The notes: generated by a model from the letters alone, not told the origin. A stretch of DNA of 64,000 bases from an uncultured Acidobacteriota bacterium (GCA_951812665.1 CATOST010000013.1:1-64000); one strand, 5' to 3'. Positions 48,681 through 57,313 are shown, numbered from the stretch's first letter. Program-made: numbers and translations.

Positions 48681-48926
48681 ATGGCCTCTATCGAGGATCG
48701 TATCCGACAACTCGTCGACGAGAATCTGGAGGTAGTCGGTCGGCCGTTGGGCCGCCCCCTGGATCTGACGACCAACCTCATTGCGGCCGGCGTCTCCTCG
48801 ATGGATACCGTTGCGTTCATGCAGTTGGTCGCTAAAGAGTTCAACGTCGCGATTCCTCCCGAAGAGTGTTCGAAGATTCGTTCCGTCGGGATGTTGATCG
48901 AATACCTCGATAACCAAGCCGAGTGA
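48681..48926 (+). CDS. Free-standing acyl carrier protein
   Basis: 81 residues, acidic four-helix ACP: IEDRIRQLVDENLEVVG, AAGVSSMDTVAFMQLV, FNVAIPPEECSKIRSVGMLIEYL. The phosphopantetheine serine is Ser40 in G-V-S-S-M, where DSL/DSM is usual, so the conserved aspartate before it is lost although the serine stays. It lies 155 bases after the PKS, which ends in KS-AT with no ACP. It could receive or hold the chain from that terminal KS. Confidence 0.85.
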   Translation: MASIEDRIRQLVDENLEVVGRPLGRPLDLTTNLIAAGVSSMDTVAFMQLVAKEFNVAIPPEECSKIRSVGMLIEYLDNQAE

Positions 48927-48975
48927 ACGCGCCTGAATCCGGAGGGGGTCCGCTACTGGAGCAACGGCCACCGAC

Positions 48976-49887
48976 TTGACGGCCACAACAGCCGGCACCT
49001 GGAAAATACCTGAGCCACTTTCCACGCGGGACGTTCGCGTGGACCATGATACTGTCATCATTTTGAGGCGCCACGGAAATCTGGCGGGTCCCCGGCTCGT
49101 TCTGGGCCACGGCAACGGACTGGCCATCGATCTCTACTACCCTTTCTGGTCACTCCTGACCGACGAATTCGACTTGGTCCTCTATGACCTCAGAAACCAT
49201 GGTTGGAATACCGTCGGCAAGCTTCGAGAACACAACATCCCAACGCTGGTGCGTGACCACGAGCGTATCCATGAGGCGATCGACCGCCACTATGGAAACA
49301 AGCCGAAAATAGGCGTATTTCATTCCGTTTCGGCTCTGATCACGCTCCTGTCAGCAACCAGCGGAAGCGAATTCTCGGCGTGCGTCCTGTTTGATCCGCC
49401 CCTGTGCAAGCCGGATGACAGCTACGAAAAATTCGATCAGGCCGTGATGCGCGTGGCCGCCATGGCCCGGCGCCGCACGGATCGGTTTAAATCCAGGGAG
49501 GTGTTCGCCGGCTTTCTTCCCTACTTGCCGGTCTTCGAACGCGTGGTACCGGGAGTTTTCGATCTCGTGGCCAGGACGACGCTCCGTGAAGCTGCCGGCG
49601 GGATGGAATATGTGCTTCGATGCCCGCCTGAATTCGAAGCGCAACTCGTAGACTACGCTCGTGCCTTTGCCGTGCTGGTGGACTTCGAAGCTTTTCGCTG
49701 CCCGACCAAGGTCATCGGAGCCGACCCGACCTTACCCTACTCGTATCTGCCGACGATGGATCTGAGCAATATTCTGACCGTCGATTACGATTTCATTCCG
49801 GAAGCGACACACTTGCTGCAACTGGAACAACCGCAGGAGTGTGTCGCGGCAATGCGCGAATTCATCGATCCCATCATTCGCGAGTGA
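48976..49887 (+). CDS. Alpha/beta-hydrolase fold protein of the PKS locus
   Basis: 303 residues. RLVLGHGNGLAIDLYYPFW carries the HGNG oxyanion region; the nucleophile elbow reads VFHSVSALITL, so Ser follows His and the usual glycines of G-x-S-x-G are replaced; the catalytic His is probably in PEATHLLQLEQP. It lacks a signal peptide. It starts at a TTG (48976) 49 bases after the ACP, although the Shine-Dalgarno signal is weak. As no TE domain is in the PKS, this is the best candidate for chain release (inference); it could also be a type II editing thioesterase or an unrelated esterase. Confidence 0.75.
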   Translation: MTATTAGTWKIPEPLSTRDVRVDHDTVIILRRHGNLAGPRLVLGHGNGLAIDLYYPFWSLLTDEFDLVLYDLRNHGWNTVGKLREHNIPTLVRDHERIHEAIDRHYGNKPKIGVFHSVSALITLLSATSGSEFSACVLFDPPLCKPDDSYEKFDQAVMRVAAMARRRTDRFKSREVFAGFLPYLPVFERVVPGVFDLVARTTLREAAGGMEYVLRCPPEFEAQLVDYARAFAVLVDFEAFRCPTKVIGADPTLPYSYLPTMDLSNILTVDYDFIPEATHLLQLEQPQECVAAMREFIDPIIRE

Positions 49888-50159
49888 TTGGCATGGCCAG
49901 CTTTGGACTGCCCGCGTCCGGCGTACGGAAATCCGAATTCGCGTGACGCCGGGTGGAGTCGAGGACTGGGAACGAATATAGTTTGAGTTTGGGTGCCCGC
50001 CGATGGAAGTAGCGAGACCCACCGCGCGCGCGTCCGGCCCCGAGTAAAGAATCCCCTTCCTTGAATCAGCCGGGGAACGATCTTATTTTAGAGGCTACCG
50101 TCAACATATCGGAAATCGCGACTCCCATGTGACTCCGATGGGAGAGGGAGAAAGCCGCT
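49888..50159. other. Gap between the PKS locus and dnaJ
   Basis: 272 bases. No gene, tRNA or clear hairpin recognised. It contains a short CGCGCGCG tract near 50020 and an A/T-rich patch around 50075-50095 (CGATCTTATTTTAGAGG) that might hold a dnaJ promoter. No CIRCE element was seen. Confidence 0.5.
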
Positions 50160-51272
50160 TTGTCCAAAAGAGACTATTACGAAGTGCTGGGTGTGGAACG
50201 TCAGGCCACGCAGCAGGACCTGAAGGCGGCGTACCGTAAACTCGCCATCAAGTACCATCCGGACAAGAACCCCGGAGACAAACAGGCCGAAGAACGTTTC
50301 AAAGAGGCCGCCGAAGCTTACAGCGTTCTGGTCGACCCGCAGAAGCGCGCCCAATACGATCGTTTTGGCCACGCCGGTGTGAGCGGCGCCGGGGGCGGTG
50401 GATCCGGCGGCGATCCCTTCGCCGACTTCAGCGATATCCTGGGCGATCTCTTCGGTTTCGGCGACATCTTCGGCGGCGGACGCTCCGGCCGCGGGACCGG
50501 GGCCCGCCGCGGCGCCGATCTGAGGTACGATTTCAGAATCTCATTCGAGGACGCCGTCTTCGGAGCCACGACCAAGATCAAGATCCCCAGACAAGAGACC
50601 TGCGATTCCTGCAACGGCTCGGGCGCCGACTCCGGGACCGGTCCCGTCACCTGCCCCGCCTGTCAGGGTCGGGGCCAGCAGCGTTACCAGCAGGGGTTCT
50701 TCACCATCAGCCGCACCTGTTCCCATTGCCAGGGCTCGGGACGGATCGTCAAGAACCGGTGCCGCCGGTGTCGCGGGGCGGGGCGGGTTCAGCGGGAGAA
50801 GGTCCTGGAGATCAAGATTCCGCCCGGCGTCGACCAAGGGTCGAAACTGCGCATCGTCGGCGAAGGAGAGGCCGGCCCCAACAAGGGACCTTCAGGAGAC
50901 CTCTATGTGGTCCTTTCCGTGGAGGAACACCCCTTCTTCCGCCGGGATCAGAACGACCTCTACTGCGAGCTTCCGGTGAGTTTCGTTCAGGCCGCGCTGG
51001 GGACCGAACTGGTGGTCCCGACTTTGGAGGGGACGGAAAAATTGCGGCTGCCGGAAGGAACTCAGCCCGGTACGGTATTCCGCCTCCGAGGCCGAGGGGT
51101 CGTGAGTCCCCGGGGACACGGCCGGGGAGATCAGTTCGTCAAGGTGAAGGTCACCTTTCCGAGACGGCTGAGCCGGGAACAACGGGAGTTGCTGCTCCAG
51201 TTGGACACGCTTGAGGAGTCGGGCCCGGACAAGGAGGGCTTCTTCGGCAAGGTCAAGGAAGTGTTCGGGTGA
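50160..51272 (+). CDS. dnaJ: Chaperone protein DnaJ
   Basis: 370 residues from a TTG with GGGAGAGGG upstream. J domain (about 1-65) with the HPD motif in YHPDKNPGD; Gly/Phe-rich region ([19 protein letters not shown], in pieces); four zinc-binding repeats [32 protein letters not shown]; and the C-terminal substrate-binding domains. It stimulates DnaK ATPase. It is separated from hrcA-grpE by the 11.9-kb PKS locus, and dnaK is absent. Confidence 0.95.
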   Translation: MSKRDYYEVLGVERQATQQDLKAAYRKLAIKYHPDKNPGDKQAEERFKEAAEAYSVLVDPQKRAQYDRFGHAGVSGAGGGGSGGDPFADFSDILGDLFGFGDIFGGGRSGRGTGARRGADLRYDFRISFEDAVFGATTKIKIPRQETCDSCNGSGADSGTGPVTCPACQGRGQQRYQQGFFTISRTCSHCQGSGRIVKNRCRRCRGAGRVQREKVLEIKIPPGVDQGSKLRIVGEGEAGPNKGPSGDLYVVLSVEEHPFFRRDQNDLYCELPVSFVQAALGTELVVPTLEGTEKLRLPEGTQPGTVFRLRGRGVVSPRGHGRGDQFVKVKVTFPRRLSREQRELLLQLDTLEESGPDKEGFFGKVKEVFG

Positions 51273-51322
51273 CAGTCCGTGGTGAAAGTCCCGCGTAGCA
51301 CCGAGACCGGGGCTGCGCCCGC

Positions 51323-51382
51323 CGGACAAGGCGCGATTCGGGTGCATACCGGGAGTATGTGCCCGAATCGCAACGCCGTCCG
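51323..51382. ncRNA. Candidate structured RNA/hairpin between dnaJ and an outer-membrane gene
   Basis: A 16-bp stem (51333-51348 with 51356-51371; two G-U pairs, seven-base loop CCGGGAG) is extended by GGC/GCC and CGGAC/GTCCG pairs (51323-51332 with 51375-51382). No T-run follows, so it is not a standard terminator. Just upstream stands GTGGTGAAAGTCCCGCG, which resembles conserved pieces of structured RNAs, but I could not fit a known riboswitch or intron. Confidence 0.45.
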
Positions 51383-51517
51383 CCGGGATGCAGGGACGGT
51401 CGAATGCCGTGATGACTTTTGCCACGGGCTGTTAAGGCCCCGCCGCTCATTCATCGCCCGCAGGCCCACATCAAGCGGCGGTTGACTCGCCCCGGAGGCG
51501 TCCATACACTCCCCCGG

Positions 51518-52387
51518 ATGAAACGGATCGCGTTCCTGCCGGCTCTCGTCCTTCTCTCCGGATCCATGTTTGCTCAGCAGCGTCCGCTGATCACCGAACC
51601 CGCCAGCACCGTCCCCGAAGGAATGACCCGCTTCGGACTCGGTTTCGAGTACCTTCAGGACGCCACTTTCCGGCTCTCGGGACTGAAGGGGAACCTTACC
51701 CGCGCCGGCATCTGCGATCTGCGCTTTGGGGTCGGACCCAGAGCCGAGCTCCGGATGGCCTGGACCATGCAGGATTTTCTCGGCATTTCCGAGAGGTTCC
51801 CGGCTCCCCACACGGAAAGACTCGCCTTCTCGGGCAACTCGACCAGCGACTATGGAGACCTTTTCGTCGGCTCCAAGGTCCGTTTCCTGGATGAGAAAAA
51901 CGGTTGGCCGGCAATGGGCCTGAACTTCGCCGCCCAGATCCCCATCGCTTCGAACGAAACCGGCATCGGAAATGACGTTACCAACATCTTCTCTGCCCTC
52001 GTATTGGAGCGGCACTTCGGCCGTCTGAAGGGCTTCATCAATATGGGTCTGGCCCTCCTGGGAGATCCGTTGGATGCGGCAGCGCAGGATGACCTGGTTT
52101 TGTACGGGATCGGGATGGCCTACCCGGTCACTTCCAAGATAAACCTGGTAGGCGATTTCTACGGAAGGGCCGGTTCCGGCCGTCACACCGGAATCCCGGT
52201 GTCACCCGACATCATTGCCAGTCGATCAGGTATCGGGACGGAGCAACAAAAGAGGCTGCGGGTGGCCCTGCAGATTCGGCTCGGTGGACTCTACTTGGAT
52301 CTGGGCGCCTTTGCCGGCTTGCGAGACACGGATCCCTCCTCCGGCGTGGTCTTCGGACTGTCGAAGGAGTTCAAGTCCCCGTTCTAG
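51518..52387 (+). CDS. Secreted, probable outer-membrane beta-barrel protein
   Basis: 289 residues. Signal peptide MKRIAFLPALVLLSGSMFAQ with likely cleavage after SMFAQ. The remaining sequence alternates polar and hydrophobic residues and ends in phenylalanine (KEFKSPF), as barrels inserted by Bam do. Patterns such as LRFGVGPRAELRMAW and GSKVRFLDEKNGWPAMGLNF resemble transporter/porin-like proteins of the 'MetA-pathway phenol degradation' group, without certain assignment. The long untranslated region upstream contains a hairpin. Confidence 0.65.
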   Translation: MKRIAFLPALVLLSGSMFAQQRPLITEPASTVPEGMTRFGLGFEYLQDATFRLSGLKGNLTRAGICDLRFGVGPRAELRMAWTMQDFLGISERFPAPHTERLAFSGNSTSDYGDLFVGSKVRFLDEKNGWPAMGLNFAAQIPIASNETGIGNDVTNIFSALVLERHFGRLKGFINMGLALLGDPLDAAAQDDLVLYGIGMAYPVTSKINLVGDFYGRAGSGRHTGIPVSPDIIASRSGIGTEQQKRLRVALQIRLGGLYLDLGAFAGLRDTDPSSGVVFGLSKEFKSPF

Positions 52388-52422
52388 CCCGAATTTCTCA
52401 GCGGATCGCCGAGAAGCGAACC

Positions 52423-55128
52423 TCAACTACAGCCTGAAGTGGTGCCGCAGACGGTGCAGATGTAGCAGTTTCCGTTTCGCTGCATCAGGTTCCCGCACTG
52501 GAGGCACGCGGGCGAGTCCGCCTGAACGTCCTGCACCAGCTTCCCTGACGGGCTGGCCGGTTCGGCAGACCGGGAGTACTCGGAAAAACTCACCTGGACG
52601 CCATCCTGGACGCTTCCGTTGGGCTGAACCTGGTGGATGCCGAGCGCCTCCTGGATCTCGGTGTCGAGGAATCGACTCGCCAAGTACCGGACAACGTAGT
52701 CGGGAATGGAGGTCGCGAACGGAATCTGGGGATTGTCGGTGAATCCAGCCGGCTCGAAGCTCATGTGGGAGAACATCCGGACATAGTCCTCCAGAGGCAC
52801 TCCGCGTTGAACCCCCATGGAAATGGCGATAGCCCAAGCCATGGCCATGCCCTGCAGGGTGGAACCCTGCTTCGAGAAATTGACGAAGATTTCGCCCAAC
52901 TCTTCGTCTTCCGGATACATCCCCATGGTCAGGAAACCCTTGAAACCACGGATTCGGAATTCATGCTGTAGCGCCGGGTGATCCTTGGGCATGTTCCGGT
53001 GCTGAGCCGCCAGGCCCTGGCGGCCGCTGTCCTTGGTCGAAAGCGGCTGGACCAGCTTGCATCCGTCCCGGTAGATGGAGACGGACTTCATCCCGTGTTT
53101 CCAGCCCTGGATATAGGCATCCCTGATCTCTTCGACCGTGGCCGAATTGGGCAGGTTGACGGTCTTGGAAATCGCTCCGGAGAGGAAGGGCTGTACGGCA
53201 CCGCACATCTTGATGTGCCCCATGGGATGAATGGAACGGACCCCCTTGGCCGGAGTGTCCGCGCAATCGAACACGGGGAGATGGTCCCTCACCAGGTTGG
53301 GCGCACCCTCTACCGTATCTTTCCGGTTGATGTAGTCCAGAATCGCCTTCTGCTCCCCCTCGTCGTACCCCAGAGTCCGGAGCGCGCGGGGAATGGTGTG
53401 GTTGACGATCTTGAGGGTGCCTCCGCCGACCAGCTTCTTGATCTTCACCAGTGAGAAGTCCGGCTCGATGCCGGTGGTATCGCAATCCATCATGAAGGCG
53501 ATGGTTCCCGTCGGCGCCAGCAGAGTCACCTGTGCGTTCCGGAAGCCGGCTTGAGTCCCCTTCTCGATGGCTTCGTCCCAAACTTCCATGCCGGCGTGAA
53601 GCAGGTTCATGGGCACCAGGGCCGAATCGATCTGGGAGAGGGCGCTCCGGTGCTTGTGGATGACACCCATCATGGGAATCCGGTTGCTTTCGAAGCCGGC
53701 GAACGTCCCCATCCGCTCGGCGATCCGGGCGCTGGTCAAGTAGGCCTGCCCCGTCATCAACGCGGTAATGGCGGCGGCCGTGTTCCGCGCCTGAGCGCTG
53801 TCGTAGGGCAGACCTTGCGCCATCAGGTACGCGCCCAGATTCGCGTATCCCAATCCCAAAGTCCTGAAGTCGTGACTGATCTCCTCGATCTCTTCGGTGG
53901 GATAGCTGGAGTTGTCGACGATGATCTCCTGGGCCAGGATCAGGACGGATACGGCATGGCGGAAGGACCTGGTGTCGAACTGTCCGTCCGGCTTCAGGAA
54001 CTTCATCAAATTCAGAGAGGCCAGATTGCATGCCGAGTTGTCGAGAAAGACGTACTCGGAGCAAGGATTGCAGGCATTTATGGGGCCGGCGTTGGGACTG
54101 GTGTGCCACTCGTTGAGAGTGGTCTTGAATTGCAGGCCGGGATCGCCGCACTGCCACGCCGCCTCGGCGATCCACTGCATCATATCCCCAGCCTTGTAGA
54201 CGCGGTTGACCTTGCCGTCGGTGACCCGGCGAGTTCGCCACTCGCCGTTCGAAATCACCGCTTTCATGAAGTCATCCGTCACCCCGACGCTGTTGTTGGC
54301 GTTCTGGAACTGGACGGACCGGTAGGCCTCACCATCGATGGAGTCGTCGTATCCCAACTCGATCAGTTGCTGAGCCTTCTTCTCCTCCTTGGCCTTGCAC
54401 CAGATGTACTCCTCGATGTCGGGATGTTCGGCGTCCAGGATGACCATCTTGGCGGCCCGGCGCGTGGCGCCGCCGCTCTTGATCGCTCCGGCGAAGCTGT
54501 CATATCCCCGCATGAAGGAGACCGGACCCGAGGCAAAGCCGCCGGCGGCGAGGGGTTCCGTGGAGGCACGGATCTTGGACAGGTTCACGCCGGAGCCGGA
54601 CCCGCCCTTGAAAATGGTGGCTTCGGTCCGGGCCAGCTTCATGATGTGCTCCATGGAATCGTCCACGGTGTTGATGAAGCAGGCAGAGCATTGGGGCTTC
54701 TGCTTGATCCCGACGTTGAACTGAACCGGCGAATTGAACGCCGCGACCTGATGCAGAAGGAGATAACTCAGCTCGTAGTTGAAGGTCTTGGCGTCGCCGT
54801 CCGAGTCGAAGTAATCCAGCTTGGAACCCCAACCCGTGATGGTGTCGACGATGCGCCCGATGAGTTGCTTGACGCTCCGTTCCCGCCCCGGGGTTCCCAG
54901 ATGGCCGCGGAAGTACTTGCTGGAGACGATGTCGGTGGCCCGTTGGGACCAGAACTTGGGAAACTCCAGATCGTCTTGGCGGAAGCTGACCTTGCCCGTC
55001 TTCCAATCCTTGATTTCAGCGGAACGCGTCTCCCATTCCACGTCATCGAAGGGATGGATGTCGGGTCTGGAGAAATGGTGTTCCAATCGAATCCGAGACC
55101 CCGATACCGCTTCCGCCAGTTTCCCCAT
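52423..55128 (-). CDS. nrdJ: Adenosylcobalamin-dependent (class II) ribonucleoside-diphosphate reductase
   Basis: 901 residues. Reduces ribonucleotides to deoxyribonucleotides with B12. N-terminal catalytic barrel: FNSPVQFNVGIKQKPQCSAC, IFKGGSGSGVNLSKIR, NPCSEYVFLDNSACNLASLN (active-site cysteines), APTGTIAFMMDCDTTGIEPD. The C-terminus ends in a four-cysteine zinc-ribbon-like tail, CLQCGNLMQRNGNCYICTVC, as in many NrdJ proteins. AGGAGG stands at ideal distance before ATG 55128. No oxygen-dependent NrdAB is visible in the window. No cobalamin riboswitch was recognised in the upstream gap. Confidence 0.94.
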   Translation of the reverse strand: MGKLAEAVSGSRIRLEHHFSRPDIHPFDDVEWETRSAEIKDWKTGKVSFRQDDLEFPKFWSQRATDIVSSKYFRGHLGTPGRERSVKQLIGRIVDTITGWGSKLDYFDSDGDAKTFNYELSYLLLHQVAAFNSPVQFNVGIKQKPQCSACFINTVDDSMEHIMKLARTEATIFKGGSGSGVNLSKIRASTEPLAAGGFASGPVSFMRGYDSFAGAIKSGGATRRAAKMVILDAEHPDIEEYIWCKAKEEKKAQQLIELGYDDSIDGEAYRSVQFQNANNSVGVTDDFMKAVISNGEWRTRRVTDGKVNRVYKAGDMMQWIAEAAWQCGDPGLQFKTTLNEWHTSPNAGPINACNPCSEYVFLDNSACNLASLNLMKFLKPDGQFDTRSFRHAVSVLILAQEIIVDNSSYPTEEIEEISHDFRTLGLGYANLGAYLMAQGLPYDSAQARNTAAAITALMTGQAYLTSARIAERMGTFAGFESNRIPMMGVIHKHRSALSQIDSALVPMNLLHAGMEVWDEAIEKGTQAGFRNAQVTLLAPTGTIAFMMDCDTTGIEPDFSLVKIKKLVGGGTLKIVNHTIPRALRTLGYDEGEQKAILDYINRKDTVEGAPNLVRDHLPVFDCADTPAKGVRSIHPMGHIKMCGAVQPFLSGAISKTVNLPNSATVEEIRDAYIQGWKHGMKSVSIYRDGCKLVQPLSTKDSGRQGLAAQHRNMPKDHPALQHEFRIRGFKGFLTMGMYPEDEELGEIFVNFSKQGSTLQGMAMAWAIAISMGVQRGVPLEDYVRMFSHMSFEPAGFTDNPQIPFATSIPDYVVRYLASRFLDTEIQEALGIHQVQPNGSVQDGVQVSFSEYSRSAEPASPSGKLVQDVQADSPACLQCGNLMQRNGNCYICTVCGTTSGCS

Positions 55129-55749
55129 CTTCGCCTCCTGAATTACCAGCCGTTAGAAAATACCCCGTCGAAATCGATTTCTGGGTTCCTCCGTCCTGTC
55201 GCTGGGTTTCCGACCAGTGCCTGGGCCTTTCCTCAGTGGCAAAACGGGGGAATTACGACGGAAACAATCCCGGTTTTTAGCACGCGCCTCTGACAAATAC
55301 TATTTGACAACCCGCTCCGCCAGCCGGAAGCTGCAGACTCAGAGATGTGATAAATGCAAAAAAATGGATACAACACAAGACACCCTGCCGGTCACTGGGC
55401 CGCTGGTACCAACTCCGGCCCCCGTCCCCGCAGTGGTGCCATCTCAGTCAACCGTCGCCAGCGAGGACCGTCCAGGTCCGATTCCTTTCGGCAGATGGCG
55501 GGGGCTTGTCTCCAGTTACGCTATCTGGGTGGCGCAGCTCCGGATTGATAGCCCGTCCGGAGTTCGTCCCTTTGAATTCTGTGCTTTGGTCGACGCCGAT
55601 GCCTTGCAGGTCAGCATCGGGTCCCGTCGAGCGCTGGGGATTCGAGTTCCTCGTCATTGAGCAGTAGTGAGGCCAACGCTCTTCCCATTGATTGCTACGA
55701 GACGCTGAAGGCAGTCCGAGAGACCTGCCAAAAGAGTCCAAAACGTCCC
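55129..55749. other. Long gap with no supported gene
   Basis: 621 bases between nrdJ and the yggS homologue. The only open frame of note is 55364-55660 on the plus strand (98 codons; Pro-rich start GPLVPTPAPVPAVVPS, then WRGLVSSYAIWVAQLRID). It has no Shine-Dalgarno signal and no similarity I recognise, so I do not call it a gene. The section 55140-55380 is A/T-richer than surrounding genes and contains TTGACA at 55304 without a matching -10. Confidence 0.5.
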
Positions 55750-56439
55750 TCAGGAAGGCCGTTTTCCGAACAGCTTCGACCCGACCCTGAGCAGAGTGGC
55801 TCCTTCCTCAATGGCCACACGATAGTCGTGGCTCATTCCCATGGAAAGCCCGGTCACGGGTTCCGATCGGGAGCGGCTGACTTCCCGGGCCAATCGGGCC
55901 AACTGCCGAAAATAGGGTCTCGAGGCTTCCGGTTCCAGGGCATAGGGTGGAATCGCCATCAGGCCTCGGAGGACCAGAGGCGGCGACCGATCCACCAACT
56001 GCACGAGCTGGGCCACGGCCCCGGGGTCGGCGCCGTGCTTTTGCGTCTCCCGGCCCAGATTGACCTGGATATAGACGGAGAGGACCTTTCCCATCTCCCG
56101 GGCGCATCGCGCAACCTTTGAGATGAGCTTCTCGCGGTCCAGAGTCTGGATCACGTCGAAGAGCTGAACCGCTCGGCGCACCTTGTTGGATTGGAGATGG
56201 CCGATCAGATGCCACTCCAATGCGGGGACGCCCACGGCAGGAATCTTGGCCGCGGCCTCCTGAACCCGATTCTCGCCGAACCGGGTCTGGCCGGCCGCGA
56301 CGGCGTTGGAAACGACCGGCGCGGGAAACACCTTGGTCACGGCCAGGAGCTGTATGTCGCGGCTGGCCCGACCACAGGACCGGGCCGTCCGGTCGATTTC
56401 ATCCAGCAGACTCTCCAGACGGGACCTGAAATCCTGCAT
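55750..56439 (-). CDS. yggS: PLP homeostasis protein YggS/YlmE/PROSC family
   Basis: 229 residues. Alanine-racemase-like barrel: LLAVTKVFP with the PLP lysine, GENRVQEAAAK, WHLIGHLQSNKVRRAV, and the C-terminal GLSMGMSHDYRVAIEEGATLLRVGSKLFG. It binds PLP and keeps B6 vitamers and amino acids balanced, with no racemase activity. Length is normal. Confidence 0.93.
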   Translation of the reverse strand: MQDFRSRLESLLDEIDRTARSCGRASRDIQLLAVTKVFPAPVVSNAVAAGQTRFGENRVQEAAAKIPAVGVPALEWHLIGHLQSNKVRRAVQLFDVIQTLDREKLISKVARCAREMGKVLSVYIQVNLGRETQKHGADPGAVAQLVQLVDRSPPLVLRGLMAIPPYALEPEASRPYFRQLARLAREVSRSRSEPVTGLSMGMSHDYRVAIEEGATLLRVGSKLFGKRPS

Positions 56440-56480
56440 TGACAGCCAGTATATCCGAGGTGAATCGGTAAACGCTCATG

Positions 56481-56522
56481 GACTTTCCCCATTCTTCCGG
56501 GAGTCCGGGAGAACCGGGGAAG
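56481..56522. repeat. Dispersed imperfect palindrome, copy 2
   Basis: Starts GACTTTCCCCATTCTTC and ends GGAGAACCGGGGAAGC, like the copy at 7198-7250, but with an eleven-base shorter centre. It is next to a second hairpin repeat (56532-56560). Confidence 0.5.
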
Positions 56523-56531
56523 CCGAAGCGA

Positions 56532-56560
56532 CGTAGGGGCACCCCTTGTGGGCGCCCGCT
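56532..56560. repeat. GTAGGGGCACCCCTTGTGGGCGCCC-type intergenic hairpin repeat
   Basis: GGGCACCC (56537-56544) and GGGCGCCC (56550-56557) form an eight-pair stem with one mismatch and a five-base loop CTTGT. Sequences of the form GTAGGGGC-n-CCTTGTGG-n-GCCC are a familiar dispersed palindromic repeat in several environmental phyla (from memory). One copy is seen here. Confidence 0.55.
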
Positions 56561-56674
56561 GCCGCACCTTACCGATCGGCCCGGGGAGGGCGACCAACAA
56601 ATCCTATGGTACTATGACCAACCTTTGTTTCAGGACGAGGCGGGGGCTTGCTTCTCGGCATCGGCGGAGGCCCT

Positions 56675-57313
56675 GTGGGCCGATTCATTGCACTCGAAGG
56701 CATCGAGGGTTCGGGAAAGACTCTGCAGCTGAAGCTGCTGTCGGAGGAGTTCAAGAGACGCAATATCCCGATCGTCGTGACCCGCGAGCCGGGCGGAACT
56801 CCCTTCGGATCCCGACTGCGCCGCGTCCTTCTGGAATCCCAAGGACCCAGCCGGGAGGCCGAGGCCGAACTGCTGTTGTACCTGGCGGACCGGTTCCAAC
56901 ATCTGGCGGAGGTGATCGAACCGGCGCTCCAACAGGGGCGAACGGTCCTCTGCGATCGCTACCACGCCGCGACCCTGGCCTACCAGGGGTACGCCCGCGG
57001 CATCGGGTTCTCCCGGGTCGATGAGCTCGCCCGCCCGCTCCGGATCCGGATGCCCGATCTGACTCTGATCCTGGATCTGGAGGTGGAATCCGGGTTGGCG
57101 CGCGCCCGCAGGAGGAATGCCGTCGAGGGCAACCAGACTTGGGGCCGCTTCGAAGCCGAAACCATGCGGTTCCACCGGCGGGTCCGAGAGGGTTATCGAC
57201 TGCTGGCACAACGAGATCCGGACCGGATCTCGCTGGTTGACGGTTCCGGGAATCCACAAGCGACTCTGAAGAAACTGCTGGCAGAACTGGTGGAGAAAGG
57301 ACTGATCGGCTAA
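56675..57313 (+). CDS. tmk: Thymidylate kinase
   Basis: 212 residues. P-loop FIALEGIEGSGKT, TREPGGTPFGSRLR (DR-E/LID region), LLYLADRFQH and VLCDRYHAATLAYQGYARG. It converts dTMP to dTDP. GTG 56675 is preferred over TTG 56648 because GGAGG is five bases upstream of it and the protein then starts with the usual GRFIALEG. It is the first gene of a tmk-holB-ricT operon known also from Firmicutes. Confidence 0.93.
   Translation: MGRFIALEGIEGSGKTLQLKLLSEEFKRRNIPIVVTREPGGTPFGSRLRRVLLESQGPSREAEAELLLYLADRFQHLAEVIEPALQQGRTVLCDRYHAATLAYQGYARGIGFSRVDELARPLRIRMPDLTLILDLEVESGLARARRRNAVEGNQTWGRFEAETMRFHRRVREGYRLLAQRDPDRISLVDGSGNPQATLKKLLAELVEKGLIG

Noticed and set aside
55129-55400. Cobalamin riboswitch upstream of nrdJ
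   Set aside because: The conserved B12-box elements were not found.
55364-55660. 98-codon open frame in the nrdJ-yggS gap
   Set aside because: No ribosome-binding site, no similarity and low-complexity composition; not supported as a gene.
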